Shown here: positions 1 through 9,353 of the stretch, piece after piece
Layout: each line of letters starts with the position of its first letter
Numbering within the stretch: position 1 is the stretch's first letter
NCBI GenBank assembly: GCA_035720945.1
Contig: DASTNK010000055.1
Coordinates: 1-12,559 of the forward strand
Direction of reading: 5' to 3'
DNA: 12,559 nucleotides
Origin: SCQX01 sp035720945
GTDB taxonomy: Bacteria > Pseudomonadota > Gammaproteobacteria > Burkholderiales > Burkholderiaceae_B
The notes under the pieces: generated by a model
Databases searched by the model: none
Told to the model about the DNA's origin: nothing
What the model saw: only the letters and a program-made list of their open reading frames with translations
Program-made: the position numbers and the translations under genes

Positions 1-396
1 GGGAAGATCCAGATCACGACGGAGACGCACCAGCGCCGTTTCCCTCAGATAACGGCCGCTGGGCACACTGGCCAGGAAGTGGGGCTTGTCCACGACGACC
101 AGGCGGGCATCCCGATACAACACGCGAACCTCGAACGGCACGGGTGATTCGTCCGGCACCTCGCGGTAATACCAAAGCCAGCGCAGCGGCCGGTACGTAT
201 CGCCGGCCGCCTGGGCCACACCCGCCTCATCGACGATCTGGCCCGCGTCCAGCCTGTGCCGCAGAACATCCTCCCCGACATAGGGAAAGCGCTCGATCAG
301 GAACCCCAGCAATGTTTGCCAGGGACCGCGCGGCAGAAACACGCGGCTGGGCGCGACACCGTCACGCACCGGCAAGGGCGCATCAAAGGCATCCAA
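1..396 (-). CDS. RluA-family pseudouridine synthase, 5' part only (runs off the left edge)
   Basis: RNA pseudouridine synthases of this family convert uridine to pseudouridine in tRNA or rRNA. About 132 codons are visible. The N-terminal part (VFLPRGPW, then RHRLDAGQIVDEAGV) looks like the S4-like or N-terminal region. It is followed by the family-typical LYRDARLVVVDKPHFLASVP near codons 93-112, which precedes the catalytic region. The catalytic HRLD-type segment should lie beyond the window; the earlier HRLDAG is not it. The RNA target cannot be told from this part. No ATG exists in this frame: the tdh stop codon (418-420) is in the same frame, and the first usable start after it is TTG at 396, with alternatives TTG 375 and GTG 369. 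No good ribosome binding site precedes any of them, so translation may be coupled to tdh termination. Family assignment is good; the start is uncertain. Confidence 0.75.
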   Translation of the reverse strand, partial: MDAFDAPLPVRDGVAPSRVFLPRGPWQTLLGFLIERFPYVGEDVLRHRLDAGQIVDEAGVAQAAGDTYRPLRWLWYYREVPDESPVPFEVRVLYRDARLVVVDKPHFLASVPSGRYLRETALVRLRRDLDLP

Positions 397-417
397 AGCG
401 TTATGGCCCGATAACGT

Positions 418-1455
418 CTAGGCGCGGTCGGATGCCCAATCCAGCACCACCTTGCCGCTTTGGCCGGACAGCATCGCATCGAATCCCGTCTTGTATTCGC
501 TCACCGGGAAGCGGTGCGTGATGATGGGCGAAATGTCCAGCCCGCTCTGCAACATGGCGACCATCTTGTACCAGGTCTCGAACATTTCACGGCCGTAGAT
601 GCCTTTGATCTGCAGCCCCTTGAAGATGACCTTGCTCCAGTCCACGCCAAACCCGGCGGGCGGAATCCCCAGCATGGCGATCTTGCCGCCATGATTCATG
701 TGCTCGAGCATGCTGGTGAACGCGGCCGGCGCGCCCGACATTTCCAGCCCCACATCGAAGCCTTCGTTCATGCCCAGTTCGAGCGCCACATCGGCCAGCT
801 TTTCGCGCGAGACATTCACCGCGCGCGTCGCCCCCATTTTGCGGGCCAGGTCGAGCCGGTAATCATTCACATCGGTGATCACCACGTTGCGCGCCCCCAC
901 GTGACGGGCAATGGCCGCCGCCATCGCGCCGATGGGGCCCGCGCCGGTGATGAGCACGTCCTCGCCCACCAGGTCGAAGGCCAGCGCGGTGTGCGTGGCA
1001 TTGCCGAACGGATCGAAGATCGCGGCCAATTCGTCGGGGATGTCATCAGGAATGCGAAATGCGTTGAACGCCGGAATCGCCAGATATTCCGCAAAGGCGC
1101 CAGGCCGGTTCACCCCCACCCCCGACGTGTTGCGGCATAGGTGGCGCCGCCCCGCGCGGCAGTTTCGGCAATACCCACACGTGATGTGCCCTTCGCCGGA
1201 GACGCGATCACCGATCTTGAACCCACTGACCTCCTGGCCGATTTCGACGATCTCGCCCACGTACTCGTGCCCGACCTGCATGGGAACCGGAATGGTTTTA
1301 GCGGCCCATTCATCCCACTTCCAGATGTGGATATCCGTGCCGCAGATGGCGGTCTTGCGAATCTTGATGAGAACGTCATTGTGGCCCACCGAGGGTCGTT
1401 CCACGGACGACAAAACCAGCCCCTCGGCTGGTTCGAGCTTTACCAATGCCTGCAT
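418..1455 (-). CDS. tdh: L-threonine 3-dehydrogenase
   Basis: Zinc- and NAD-dependent enzyme oxidising L-threonine to 2-amino-3-ketobutyrate, the substrate of Kbl encoded just upstream. The 345-residue product aligns over its length with my recollection of E. coli Tdh (341 aa). Visible residues are catalytic-zinc ligands C38, H63 and E64 (ICGTD, GHEYVGE), structural-zinc cysteines C93, C96, C99 and C107, and the Rossmann GAGPIG motif at 171-176. The conserved IFDPFGN and IKGIYGREMFETWYK segments are also present. The open frame extends 17 codons upstream to a GTG at 1506, but that extension has no family similarity. The ATG at 1455 (MQALVKLEPAEG) has a GGAG six bases upstream and gives the family length. 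It lies 90 nt after kbl and is probably co-transcribed with it. The stop is 21 nt before the presumed start of the next gene. Confidence 0.97.
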   Translation of the reverse strand: MQALVKLEPAEGLVLSSVERPSVGHNDVLIKIRKTAICGTDIHIWKWDEWAAKTIPVPMQVGHEYVGEIVEIGQEVSGFKIGDRVSGEGHITCGYCRNCRAGRRHLCRNTSGVGVNRPGAFAEYLAIPAFNAFRIPDDIPDELAAIFDPFGNATHTALAFDLVGEDVLITGAGPIGAMAAAIARHVGARNVVITDVNDYRLDLARKMGATRAVNVSREKLADVALELGMNEGFDVGLEMSGAPAAFTSMLEHMNHGGKIAMLGIPPAGFGVDWSKVIFKGLQIKGIYGREMFETWYKMVAMLQSGLDISPIITHRFPVSEYKTGFDAMLSGQSGKVVLDWASDRA

Positions 1456-1461
1456 CGTATG

Positions 1462-1467
1462 CTCCAG
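1462..1467 (-). promoter_or_regulatory. Ribosome binding site of tdh
   Basis: CTGGAG lies six bases before the ATG at 1455. It decides the start against the upstream in-frame GTG at 1506, which has no comparable Shine-Dalgarno sequence. Confidence 0.6.
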
Positions 1468-1545
1468 AAATTCATATTCGTGCGGAAGGCTCAAGAGATC
1501 GCCCACATGCTGTTCGGGTGATCTGAACGCGCCAACCGACCCGCG

Positions 1546-2772
<1,227 letters not shown>

Positions 2773-2779
2773 GACAGCA

Positions 2780-2784
2780 CCTTC
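2780..2784 (-). promoter_or_regulatory. Ribosome binding site of kbl
   Basis: GAAGG lies seven bases before ATG 2772. It supports this start over the upstream in-frame codons at 2832 and 2799. Confidence 0.5.
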
Positions 2785-2889
2785 GACCAAAGGAAGCATT
2801 AAGCGAGAAACAGACTGGTGCCGGGAAAACACCGGCCCTTTCTTCCTGGAATCTTAACGCGCCTGCATGCGGATGCGCGAATTGGAGCC

Positions 2890-2941
2890 AAAAGACCAGG
2901 GGAATGCCTCACCCGCCGCCGATTCGATCCTGAAGCCTGGT
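2890..2941 (-). terminator. Possible weak terminator or hairpin after pgaD
   Basis: Seven bases after the pgaD stop, ACCAGG (2936-2941) is matched by CCTGGT (2895-2900), immediately followed by CTTTTGG. The arms are only 6 bp and the loop is 34 nt, so this is a poor intrinsic terminator. It is the only candidate in the 175-bp pgaD-kbl gap. If it does not work, kbl and tdh could receive readthrough from the pga operon. Confidence 0.25.
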
Positions 2942-2947
2942 AGCGCC

Positions 2948-3424
2948 TCAATCGCCGACGGTGCGACTGCGTTGCACCAGATTCACCACGCTCGCGGAGC
3001 CGCGCACATCGCTCGCCTCGATGCCGCTTATGAGACCATCCGGCGTGTGATGAATAGTCGCGCGCCGGCTCTCGCGCAGCGTTGCGAGCTGATCCGCGGA
3101 AATCTCGAAACTGTCCGCCAGCGCCTCGCTCGACAACGCGGGCGGCGTTTTGCGGCGGTCGAGCCCACCGAAGCGAGCGGCGTTGTATTTGGCCCAGGCA
3201 AACAACACCAGGGCTATGATGGCGGCCACCACCACGTAAACCAGCAGCGTGCGCAGCTCGGGCAGCAGGCGCGACATGAACGGCACCGCCAGACCCGGCG
3301 TGTTGCCCTCGACGATGGACACAATGCCATCGATGAACAGATAACCGAAGGCTATCCAGGCCAGCAAGGTCAGGGCAAAATCGATCAGGGCGGATACCCT
3401 GGAGCGTGGGGTTTTGATGATCAT
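2948..3424 (-). CDS. pgaD: PgaD, auxiliary subunit of poly-beta-1,6-GlcNAc synthase
   Basis: Small inner-membrane partner of the PgaC synthase. In E. coli the two proteins together bind cyclic di-GMP, which activates polymer synthesis. The 158-residue product has two membrane segments, about residues 12-34 and 58-78, separated by a short periplasmic loop. A cytoplasmic tail of about 80 residues follows. The tail segment around 96-127 (ALSSEALADSFEIS, then LRESRRATIHHTPDG) resembles the corresponding E. coli PgaD tail (E. coli protein 137 aa), which supports the assignment beyond topology. The ATG at 3424 overlaps the pgaC stop in an ATGA, implying translational coupling. The frame is open far upstream inside pgaC, but those residues are an out-of-frame shadow. 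It is the last gene of the operon. The Bordetella name would be bpsD. Confidence 0.88.
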   Translation of the reverse strand: MIIKTPRSRVSALIDFALTLLAWIAFGYLFIDGIVSIVEGNTPGLAVPFMSRLLPELRTLLVYVVVAAIIALVLFAWAKYNAARFGGLDRRKTPPALSSEALADSFEISADQLATLRESRRATIHHTPDGLISGIEASDVRGSASVVNLVQRSRTVGD

Positions 3425-4758
3425 GATCGAGTGGGCGCCTTGATGCCGCGATCGGGGCTGGTCCAGCGCGCCCGGCGGCGACGGTGCTTGAGCATCACCT
3501 TGGGGAAACTGAACAAGGTGGTCAATAGGCTGACCAGCCAATATGCCAATGGATACCAGATCACCCAGTACAGGGCCCGGGGCAGGCCGGGTTCGTAGCG
3601 ATGGTCTATGCAGATGCTGAGCACGAACTGCATCAGACACACCATCGCCAGCACCATGCCGGTGAACGCCGGGGGCACCAGGGTCTCGATGTGGATGTGG
3701 GATGGCAGATTCATATAGTGGCCGAGGATCCACAGAATGATGGACAGGATGAACGCGAACGCCCAGATGGCCGAGAGGCAGTATTCCAGCAGCATGGGCC
3801 ACAAGCGTCGATGCCGCCATCCCCAGATGTTGCGGATATTTTTCAGGAAGACTTCCGCCCCGCCCTGCGCCCAGCGCAGGCGCTGCTTCCACAGCCCACG
3901 CAGGGTTTCCGGCATGAGTATCCAGCACAAGGCGCGCGGTTCGTAGAAAATGGACCAGTGGTCGCGCTGCAGCTTCCAACTGATGTCGATGTCCTCGGTG
4001 ACCATGTCCAGGCTCCAATAGCCCACGCGGTCCAGCGCGCTGCGCCGGAAGGCGGCCACAACGCCAGAAACCGTGAACACCTGGCCATAGACGCGCTGGG
4101 TACGCTTTATGAGCCCCACGATGGACGAGAACTCGCCCACCTGCACACGGCCGACCAGCGTGGAACGCGTGCGGATACGCGGATTGCCAGTGACAGCGCC
4201 GACACGCGGGTTGTCAAGCAATGGCGCAATCAAGTAAGACACCGCATCCGGATCCAGCAACGCATCACCGTCTATGCAGACCAGGTACTCGCTGCGCGCG
4301 GCCAGGGCTCCCATGCGCAGCGCCATCGCCTTGCCCTGATTCTGGGCCAGATGGATGACCCGCAGGCGTTCGTGCGAAGCGGCGAGTTCGTCAAGCATGG
4401 CGCCAGTGCCGTCGCTCGAGCCGTCATTGATGGCGATCACTTCGACATTGGGATAATGCTGGTCGAGCGCGGCCAGTATGGTGTCCCGGCCATGCTCGAC
4501 CTCATTGAAACACGGCACCAGGACCGCGACCTGCGGATTCCCCCTGAGCTCGGGCGGTTGTACACCGTTGCCCCATTTCCAGTGGCGCTCCCAGTGCAGC
4601 CAGTAATAGAGGCCGCCGAACATCCACAGACCCGACATGAACAACGGGTAAAAGAACACGAAGTCCAGGATCTTGTCACCGGTCCAGAGCAGAGCCACGC
4701 CGAATGGCACGCCCAGGACCGCGCACAGTATCAGAAAGGCGAATAGTCGATCTATCAT
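3421..4758 (-). CDS. pgaC: PgaC, poly-beta-1,6-N-acetylglucosamine synthase (GT2 glycosyltransferase)
   Basis: Inner-membrane processive glycosyltransferase polymerising UDP-GlcNAc into poly-beta-1,6-GlcNAc and passing it to the periplasm with PgaD. The 445-residue protein (E. coli 441) has N-terminal membrane segments (about 5-26 and 32-52) and a cytosolic GT2 domain (about 75-300). C-terminal membrane segments lie near 321-346, 362-384 and 396-418. GT2 signatures are NDGSSDG with D112, IDGDA with D163 and D165, TED with D256, and the processive QRLRW motif (Q292, R295, W296). TGNPRIRTRSTLVG is characteristic of PgaC. The frame could start at GTG 4773, but ATG 4758 gives MIDRLFAFLILC, matching the family N-terminus, and overlaps the pgaB stop as ATGA. 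The gene is intact and coupled to both neighbours. The Bordetella equivalent is bpsC. Confidence 0.97.
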   Translation of the reverse strand: MIDRLFAFLILCAVLGVPFGVALLWTGDKILDFVFFYPLFMSGLWMFGGLYYWLHWERHWKWGNGVQPPELRGNPQVAVLVPCFNEVEHGRDTILAALDQHYPNVEVIAINDGSSDGTGAMLDELAASHERLRVIHLAQNQGKAMALRMGALAARSEYLVCIDGDALLDPDAVSYLIAPLLDNPRVGAVTGNPRIRTRSTLVGRVQVGEFSSIVGLIKRTQRVYGQVFTVSGVVAAFRRSALDRVGYWSLDMVTEDIDISWKLQRDHWSIFYEPRALCWILMPETLRGLWKQRLRWAQGGAEVFLKNIRNIWGWRHRRLWPMLLEYCLSAIWAFAFILSIILWILGHYMNLPSHIHIETLVPPAFTGMVLAMVCLMQFVLSICIDHRYEPGLPRALYWVIWYPLAYWLVSLLTTLFSFPKVMLKHRRRRARWTSPDRGIKAPTRS

Positions 4759-6776
4759 TTGTATGGGTACCACGCATTCGAGATGGCGGGCCGGATAGTC
4801 TTCAATACTGGCTCATTCCGGATGAAATCGTCGGGGTAGTAGCCAAAGCTGCGCACGCCGTCGAGTTGTAGCCGCTGCATCCAACCGGCAAGTTCCTTGC
4901 TGCTGATCGCGGGTTCGCCCGGCTTGTTCCAGTCGCGGGTTTGCAACTCGAATACCGTGCGATCGAGCGCGCCGGGATATTTCTTCACCGTTGCCACCAG
5001 ATGGTCCAGCCACGCGCCAGCTTGGCTGGCCGGCACTTTTTCCATCAGCGGCATCGCCATGGGAACCGTCCAGTCGTAGGCCTTCAGGAAGTCGCCCAGA
5101 TTCTGGGCATACCATTCCTCGCTGGAGGGGTTCAGAATGGGTTCGACGAAGATATTGCGGGCGGTCTTGACCTGAGGCCCCCGAACGGCACGCACGTGCC
5201 GGGTCAGGGTATTGGTGAAATCGATCAGGTACTGGCTCTTGAAACGCGTCCAGCGCCGCATGGTGGCCGGGTCGGCGCGCAATGCCTGGATCGACCCGGG
5301 CAACCCTGCCTTGCGGTACGCCGCCAACGCCTGCGGTCCGGCGTCTTCGAAATCGCTCAGCACCGCATCGTCATGGAACAGGACACCATCGATGGGTGCG
5401 CTACGCGCCATGTCCTCATACAAGCCGATGATGGCCGTGCGGGCCCTGGGGTCGAATGGCGACAGGCGCTTGTATTGCTTGGGATCGACCGTGGGGGGGG
5501 CATCGGGGTGCTTGGGATTCCAACGTGTCACGCGCGCGATGGATGGGTCCAGGTCAAAGCTGAGCACCGGCATCCAGGCATACACCTTGACGTGGGCGCG
5601 TGTCTGCAACTGCCACACCGCGCGGTTGAACAGATTGGCCCGCACAGGTAGCCAATGGTTGGGGAAATACACCGATTTGACCAGGCCATCCCCCTTCGGG
5701 TCGGCGAACGCCTGCAGGAACACGGTGCTCACGCCCATGTCGGCGATGCGCTGAACCAACACCCCCAGGTTCTTGTCCATTTGCGCAGGATTCGGATCGT
5801 AGACATAGTCGAGATCCACTTGCACCACCCGCATGGACCGACGCGCCTCGGTGCTGAGCACGGTTTCCGCGAAATCGGCCATGCCGGGCGAGTCGGACAC
5901 CAGGACGCGAGGTTCTGACATGAGCCGGTTCACCGTGCCCAAGCCATCATCCAGTGTGAGCGCCATCTTGTAGCCCTGCTTGCCTATGATGGAGATCGCC
6001 TCGCCGCTGGCCGCCCCGTACGGCCACACCCACACGCGCGGCGGCTTGCCGGTGACTTGGCGAAGCTTCTCGGTGATGCGCCGGGCATCGTCGCGAATGC
6101 GCTTGCGGTAGGCCGCGTCCGACTCATAGGTATGCGTGGCCGCGTCGTAGCGGTGCGTGGTTTCCGCCGGCTGGAGATTGCCTTCCGGATTGGCCGGGAT
6201 GCCTTCATGCTGGGCGTATGTGTGCGAGGCGATCTCGACCAGACCCGATCGCGACATTTCGCGGACCTCTTCCCAGTTGGCGAACCGCTTGCGGGGCTCG
6301 ATGACCCCACCGAAATTCACGGTATGGCCGGGTGGCGTGCTGACCCAATCGCCCACCGGTGCCCACACAGCGGGCCACTCGAATGCTTTCAAGATAGGGT
6401 AGACGCGGGTATAGAAGCTTCTGAAGCCATCGTCGAAGCTCAGCAGCACAGCCTTGGGTGGCAGGGGTTTGCCACCCTGGTGTGCGGCCAGGATCTGATC
6501 GACCGACACAGGCTGGTAACCGTTGTCGTGGAGCCAGTGCATCTGCGACACGAAGAGGTCGGTGCGCACCGCAACGAAAATCTGGTTCCGCCCATGGTCC
6601 TCGATGTCGTGATACGCCAGCGTGAGCAGATGATTGACCGGCCACGGCTTGTCGACGTTCGCCACAGGCCGTTCGGCGGGCGGCACGAACTTGGGAATGT
6701 CGCGGGCGCAAGCCGCCAGAAGCAGAACTACACATGCCAGGAACACAAAGCGCAAACGGGAAAGGAGAGATGACAT
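4755..6776 (-). CDS. pgaB: PgaB, periplasmic poly-beta-1,6-GlcNAc N-deacetylase lipoprotein with C-terminal hydrolase domain
   Basis: Partially deacetylates the polymer in the periplasm, which its export and biofilm function require. Published work on PgaB/BpsB shows that the C-terminal domain is a glycoside hydrolase (GH153) cleaving deacetylated polymer. The 673-residue product (E. coli 672) begins with a lipoprotein signal: lipobox LAAC, lipidated C23, and Ala at +2, so outer-membrane sorting is likely. The CE4 deacetylase domain spans about 50-300. It contains SFDDG with D115 (base) and D116 (metal), metal ligands H185 and H190 in SHTYAQH, and WPYG at 251-254. The hydrolase domain spans about 315-670 with the acidic FHDD site at 467-470. 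The start is ATG 6776, with AGAGG six bases upstream; a TTG at 6794 inside the pgaA end is less likely. It lies 14 nt after pgaA and overlaps pgaC by ATGA. An eight-C run falls at codons 426-428. Confidence 0.96.
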   Translation of the reverse strand: MSSLLSRLRFVFLACVVLLLAACARDIPKFVPPAERPVANVDKPWPVNHLLTLAYHDIEDHGRNQIFVAVRTDLFVSQMHWLHDNGYQPVSVDQILAAHQGGKPLPPKAVLLSFDDGFRSFYTRVYPILKAFEWPAVWAPVGDWVSTPPGHTVNFGGVIEPRKRFANWEEVREMSRSGLVEIASHTYAQHEGIPANPEGNLQPAETTHRYDAATHTYESDAAYRKRIRDDARRITEKLRQVTGKPPRVWVWPYGAASGEAISIIGKQGYKMALTLDDGLGTVNRLMSEPRVLVSDSPGMADFAETVLSTEARRSMRVVQVDLDYVYDPNPAQMDKNLGVLVQRIADMGVSTVFLQAFADPKGDGLVKSVYFPNHWLPVRANLFNRAVWQLQTRAHVKVYAWMPVLSFDLDPSIARVTRWNPKHPDAPPTVDPKQYKRLSPFDPRARTAIIGLYEDMARSAPIDGVLFHDDAVLSDFEDAGPQALAAYRKAGLPGSIQALRADPATMRRWTRFKSQYLIDFTNTLTRHVRAVRGPQVKTARNIFVEPILNPSSEEWYAQNLGDFLKAYDWTVPMAMPLMEKVPASQAGAWLDHLVATVKKYPGALDRTVFELQTRDWNKPGEPAISSKELAGWMQRLQLDGVRSFGYYPDDFIRNEPVLKTIRPAISNAWYPYK
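5493..5500 (-). repeat. Eight-base C homopolymer within pgaB
   Basis: The coding strand of pgaB reads GAT GCC CCC CCC ACG, so eight consecutive C encode Ala426-Pro427-Pro428. The frame is intact in this sequence. Loss of one C would bring a TGA in frame at 5357-5359. Gain of one C would bring a TGA in frame at 5416-5418. Either change would leave the deacetylase domain intact and cut the hydrolase domain at or before its FHDD site. Confidence 0.9.
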
Positions 6777-6782
6777 GGCGTG

Positions 6783-6787
6783 CCTCT
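6783..6787 (-). promoter_or_regulatory. Ribosome binding site of pgaB
   Basis: AGAGG lies in the 14-nt gap after the pgaA stop, six bases before ATG 6776. It supports this start over the TTG at 6794, which overlaps the end of pgaA. Confidence 0.6.
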
Positions 6788-6790
6788 GCC

Positions 6791-9244
6791 TCAAAACCTG
6801 TACGTCATGTCGACGACAATGCTGTAATCGCGCTCTCGTTGGCCGTCATACGGCCGGGACGTGCCCGACAGCATGAAACCGACGTCGAGCACGTCGTTAT
6901 AACGGAAACGCTGCCCATAACCCACGGTGACAATGCCCGCTGTGCCATGATCCTGCTGTGAATACGCACCCGCCCCCACCAGGAACTGCTGTTCCCATAC
7001 GGTTTCATAACGGCGATGCAACACCTGCGTGAACCGTAGCGAGGGCAGTGCCGTGAAATCGGACTTGGGATTGAAATAAGGGGTGTTGTCCAGGGTATTG
7101 TGCGATGCCGAGAGATCAAGCAGAGCGTCGATTTTCAGGTTCGGGTCCGTGTACAAGCGCTGGCGTCCGGACAGATCGAGTTCCATTCGGTTGTTGCCAT
7201 CGGTGAAATGCGACGGTGTGAACGAGAACGTCCACTCGCGCCGCTCGTCGCCGCGCCAACGCACGTAAGCATTCAAGCTGTTCGAAGTAATGTCGTGCTT
7301 CAACGCCCGCAGTGGGGTATTGCGCGACATCACCGCCGCGCCGCCACCGACTTGCCAATGGTCGTTGAGGTCGACCGACGCCGACAGCGCGGCGCCCGTG
7401 CGAATGCCGTACCCGAAACTATTGCCGGAAACCTCGGCCTGCGCAGTCACATCGCGGCTGCGCCATTCGGCGCCTGCACGCATCCAACGATAATTGCCCG
7501 AACCTTCCTCGAACTCACCAGTGGAATACCCCATGCCCGCGAAGCCGCGCCAGTTTTCATTGATGGGCGGCGAGTACAGAACGCTATCGATGTTCCAGTC
7601 GTGGCTGCCCATGACCGGACTGTTGGTGGACACGCCGCGGCTGGCCGTGACGCGTAATTCGGACATGTTGTGCACGTCCCATTCGCGGGCCAGGCGCTGC
7701 ACGGACATGTCCTCCGGGCGGCGCGCCACCACGTCGTCACGCAGGATCTTTGCTTGACGCCATTCCTGCAAGTCGAGCGCCGTTTCGGCCTGATTGGTTT
7801 CCACGTCAACTGAGCGCGGCCCCTCGGTTTCCGCGATTTTGAGATCGTGCTCGGCGTGCCGGGGCAGTTCCCGTGCTCGATAGACCTGGGACCGTGCCGT
7901 GCGCAGACGGGTGTTGTTGGGCGCCTCGTTCACCATTTGATCGAGACGCGCCTGAGCCTTCGACGCATGGCCCTCGTACAGATAACCCATGGCTCGTGTG
8001 AGGTCGGCGTCAAGCCTCAGATTATTAGGTTGGCGACTACGGTCACCCGGCACATAGAGCCATACCGGTTGTTCGGAGACCGCCGCGTTCAGTTCAGTAT
8101 TGGCCTGTTTGAAATTGCCGGATTCCGTCAGGGCGTAGAACAACCCCGCCTGGTCGGCGAACCGGGTATCGGGATCGTGGCTGGCGGCCGGCGAAGCCAG
8201 CGCGCGATGGAACAACGCGGCCGCCTTCTCTGGTTGACGCAGGTATAAATAAGCGGCGGCCACATCCCCCAACACATAATCTGGGACCGTCGTGCCTTGA
8301 GCCAACATGGCCTCGTAGCTGGTGACGATGTCCTTCATACGCATGCGCGCGTGTAGCGCCAGGATGCGATCCGCTTCGGCACGCACGACATCGGCGTGCG
8401 CCGAGGGGCCCAGTGCCTTCCATTCGGGGATGAGCTTGTCGTACATGGCGAGCGCACGATCGGCCAACTTGAACCGGTTGGCTTCGCCCCGTGACGAGGC
8501 GGCGGCCACCCGGGTTAGTTGCGCGGCGACATCGGCCTGCAACCCACGGACCTGCGCCGCATCCATCACACCGGGATGGGCCTGGGCCTCGCGCAGGGCG
8601 GCCTGGGAGAGGCGCGCGCGCTGCAGCGCCAGGATATAAGCCCGCACCACATAAGCCTTGCCGGGCGCCAAGCCATATGCCTTGGTGGCTTGTTCGAGCT
8701 CGGCATAAGGCTCGCCGCCAATATGCTCGGCGTAGGCCAAGGCAAGGCGGCTATCGGCATTGCGTGGTTCACGCGCCACCAGCTTCTGGCCCAGACCGAC
8801 GGCTTCATCGATGCGCCGGGCATCGGCCAGCGTCATGATCCGACCCAGCGCAAACCCCTGTTGAGACGGAAAGCGACGCTCCCCCTCTCGATACAGGGCG
8901 ATGGCCTTGTTCCATTGTTTGTCGTTGCGATACGCACGGGCAACCGCCAATAGCGGCTCAGCGGGCAGGTTATTCGGCGACCCGGCCGCCTCGTAGGCCG
9001 CCGCGACTTGGCGGCTATGCCCGGCCCAATCGGATATCACGATATAGTCATACAGCACCCGGCGATCGGAAGGCGCGCTGTGTAGGCGCTGGCTCAACAT
9101 CGAGAGCGCAGGCTGATAATCGCCGCTGCGCGCCTCACGGATCAGCTTGTCGTAACCTGCGGGGGACGCCGCCCACGACAACGTCGGCAGAGCGGCGAAG
9201 ACGGCGCAAATCGCGATGGTGACACGCGACGAATGAAGCGACAT
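6791..9244 (-). CDS. pgaA: PgaA, outer-membrane porin for poly-beta-1,6-GlcNAc export
   Basis: Exports deacetylated poly-beta-1,6-GlcNAc through the outer membrane. Its periplasmic TPR domain is thought to guide the polymer and contact PgaB. The 817-residue product (E. coli 807) has a Sec signal peptide with likely cleavage near residues 25-26 (SWA-A). A long alpha-helical TPR-like region spans about 30-510, with recurring A-x-x-x-Y/L patterns such as AIALYREGERRFP and AAALFHRALA. A C-terminal beta-barrel spans about 525-817, rich in alternating aromatic strands. The last strand DYSIVVDMTYRF ends in phenylalanine, as outer-membrane barrel substrates do. The ATG at 9244 gives a clean signal peptide, but its Shine-Dalgarno (GCGAG) is weak. 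It is the first gene of the operon and sits behind a palindrome-rich leader of nearly 400 bp. The Bordetella name is bpsA. Confidence 0.94.
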   Translation of the reverse strand: MSLHSSRVTIAICAVFAALPTLSWAASPAGYDKLIREARSGDYQPALSMLSQRLHSAPSDRRVLYDYIVISDWAGHSRQVAAAYEAAGSPNNLPAEPLLAVARAYRNDKQWNKAIALYREGERRFPSQQGFALGRIMTLADARRIDEAVGLGQKLVAREPRNADSRLALAYAEHIGGEPYAELEQATKAYGLAPGKAYVVRAYILALQRARLSQAALREAQAHPGVMDAAQVRGLQADVAAQLTRVAAASSRGEANRFKLADRALAMYDKLIPEWKALGPSAHADVVRAEADRILALHARMRMKDIVTSYEAMLAQGTTVPDYVLGDVAAAYLYLRQPEKAAALFHRALASPAASHDPDTRFADQAGLFYALTESGNFKQANTELNAAVSEQPVWLYVPGDRSRQPNNLRLDADLTRAMGYLYEGHASKAQARLDQMVNEAPNNTRLRTARSQVYRARELPRHAEHDLKIAETEGPRSVDVETNQAETALDLQEWRQAKILRDDVVARRPEDMSVQRLAREWDVHNMSELRVTASRGVSTNSPVMGSHDWNIDSVLYSPPINENWRGFAGMGYSTGEFEEGSGNYRWMRAGAEWRSRDVTAQAEVSGNSFGYGIRTGAALSASVDLNDHWQVGGGAAVMSRNTPLRALKHDITSNSLNAYVRWRGDERREWTFSFTPSHFTDGNNRMELDLSGRQRLYTDPNLKIDALLDLSASHNTLDNTPYFNPKSDFTALPSLRFTQVLHRRYETVWEQQFLVGAGAYSQQDHGTAGIVTVGYGQRFRYNDVLDVGFMLSGTSRPYDGQRERDYSIVVDMTYRF

Positions 9245-9331
9245 GGCGATGCTCGCAAATGACGGAGCGCCACGGGCAAAGTGGCTGTTCCGGGCTTAGT
9301 TCTTGAACGCGACTCCTGTGCGGTGGGCCGG

Positions 9332-9343
9332 ACAGCGCGCTGT
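9332..9343. repeat. Perfect 12-bp palindrome in the pgaA leader
   Basis: ACAGCGCGCTGT equals its own reverse complement and ends 87 bases before the pgaA start codon. It could be an operator or, as RNA, a four-pair stem with a CGCG loop. The sequence shows the symmetry only; no protein is implied. Confidence 0.5.
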
Positions 9344-9353
9344 TAATGTAAGT

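Noticed and set aside
241..260. HRLDAG in the left-edge pseudouridine synthase, resembling the catalytic HRLD motif
   Set aside because: It precedes the DKPHFLASVP segment, whereas the catalytic motif follows it in this family; it belongs to the S4-like N-terminal part.
2948..4018. Long minus-strand frame that would extend pgaD to 356 residues
   Set aside because: Residues before the ATG at 3424 are an out-of-frame reading of pgaC (His/Pro/Arg-rich); PgaD similarity begins at MIIKTPRSRV.
9245..9320. GGA motifs in the pgaA leader as CsrA sites, as in E. coli pgaA
   Set aside because: Only two GGA triplets near the start (in CAGGAG and CCGGAAC), neither overlapping the ribosome site nor sitting in a clear hairpin loop.
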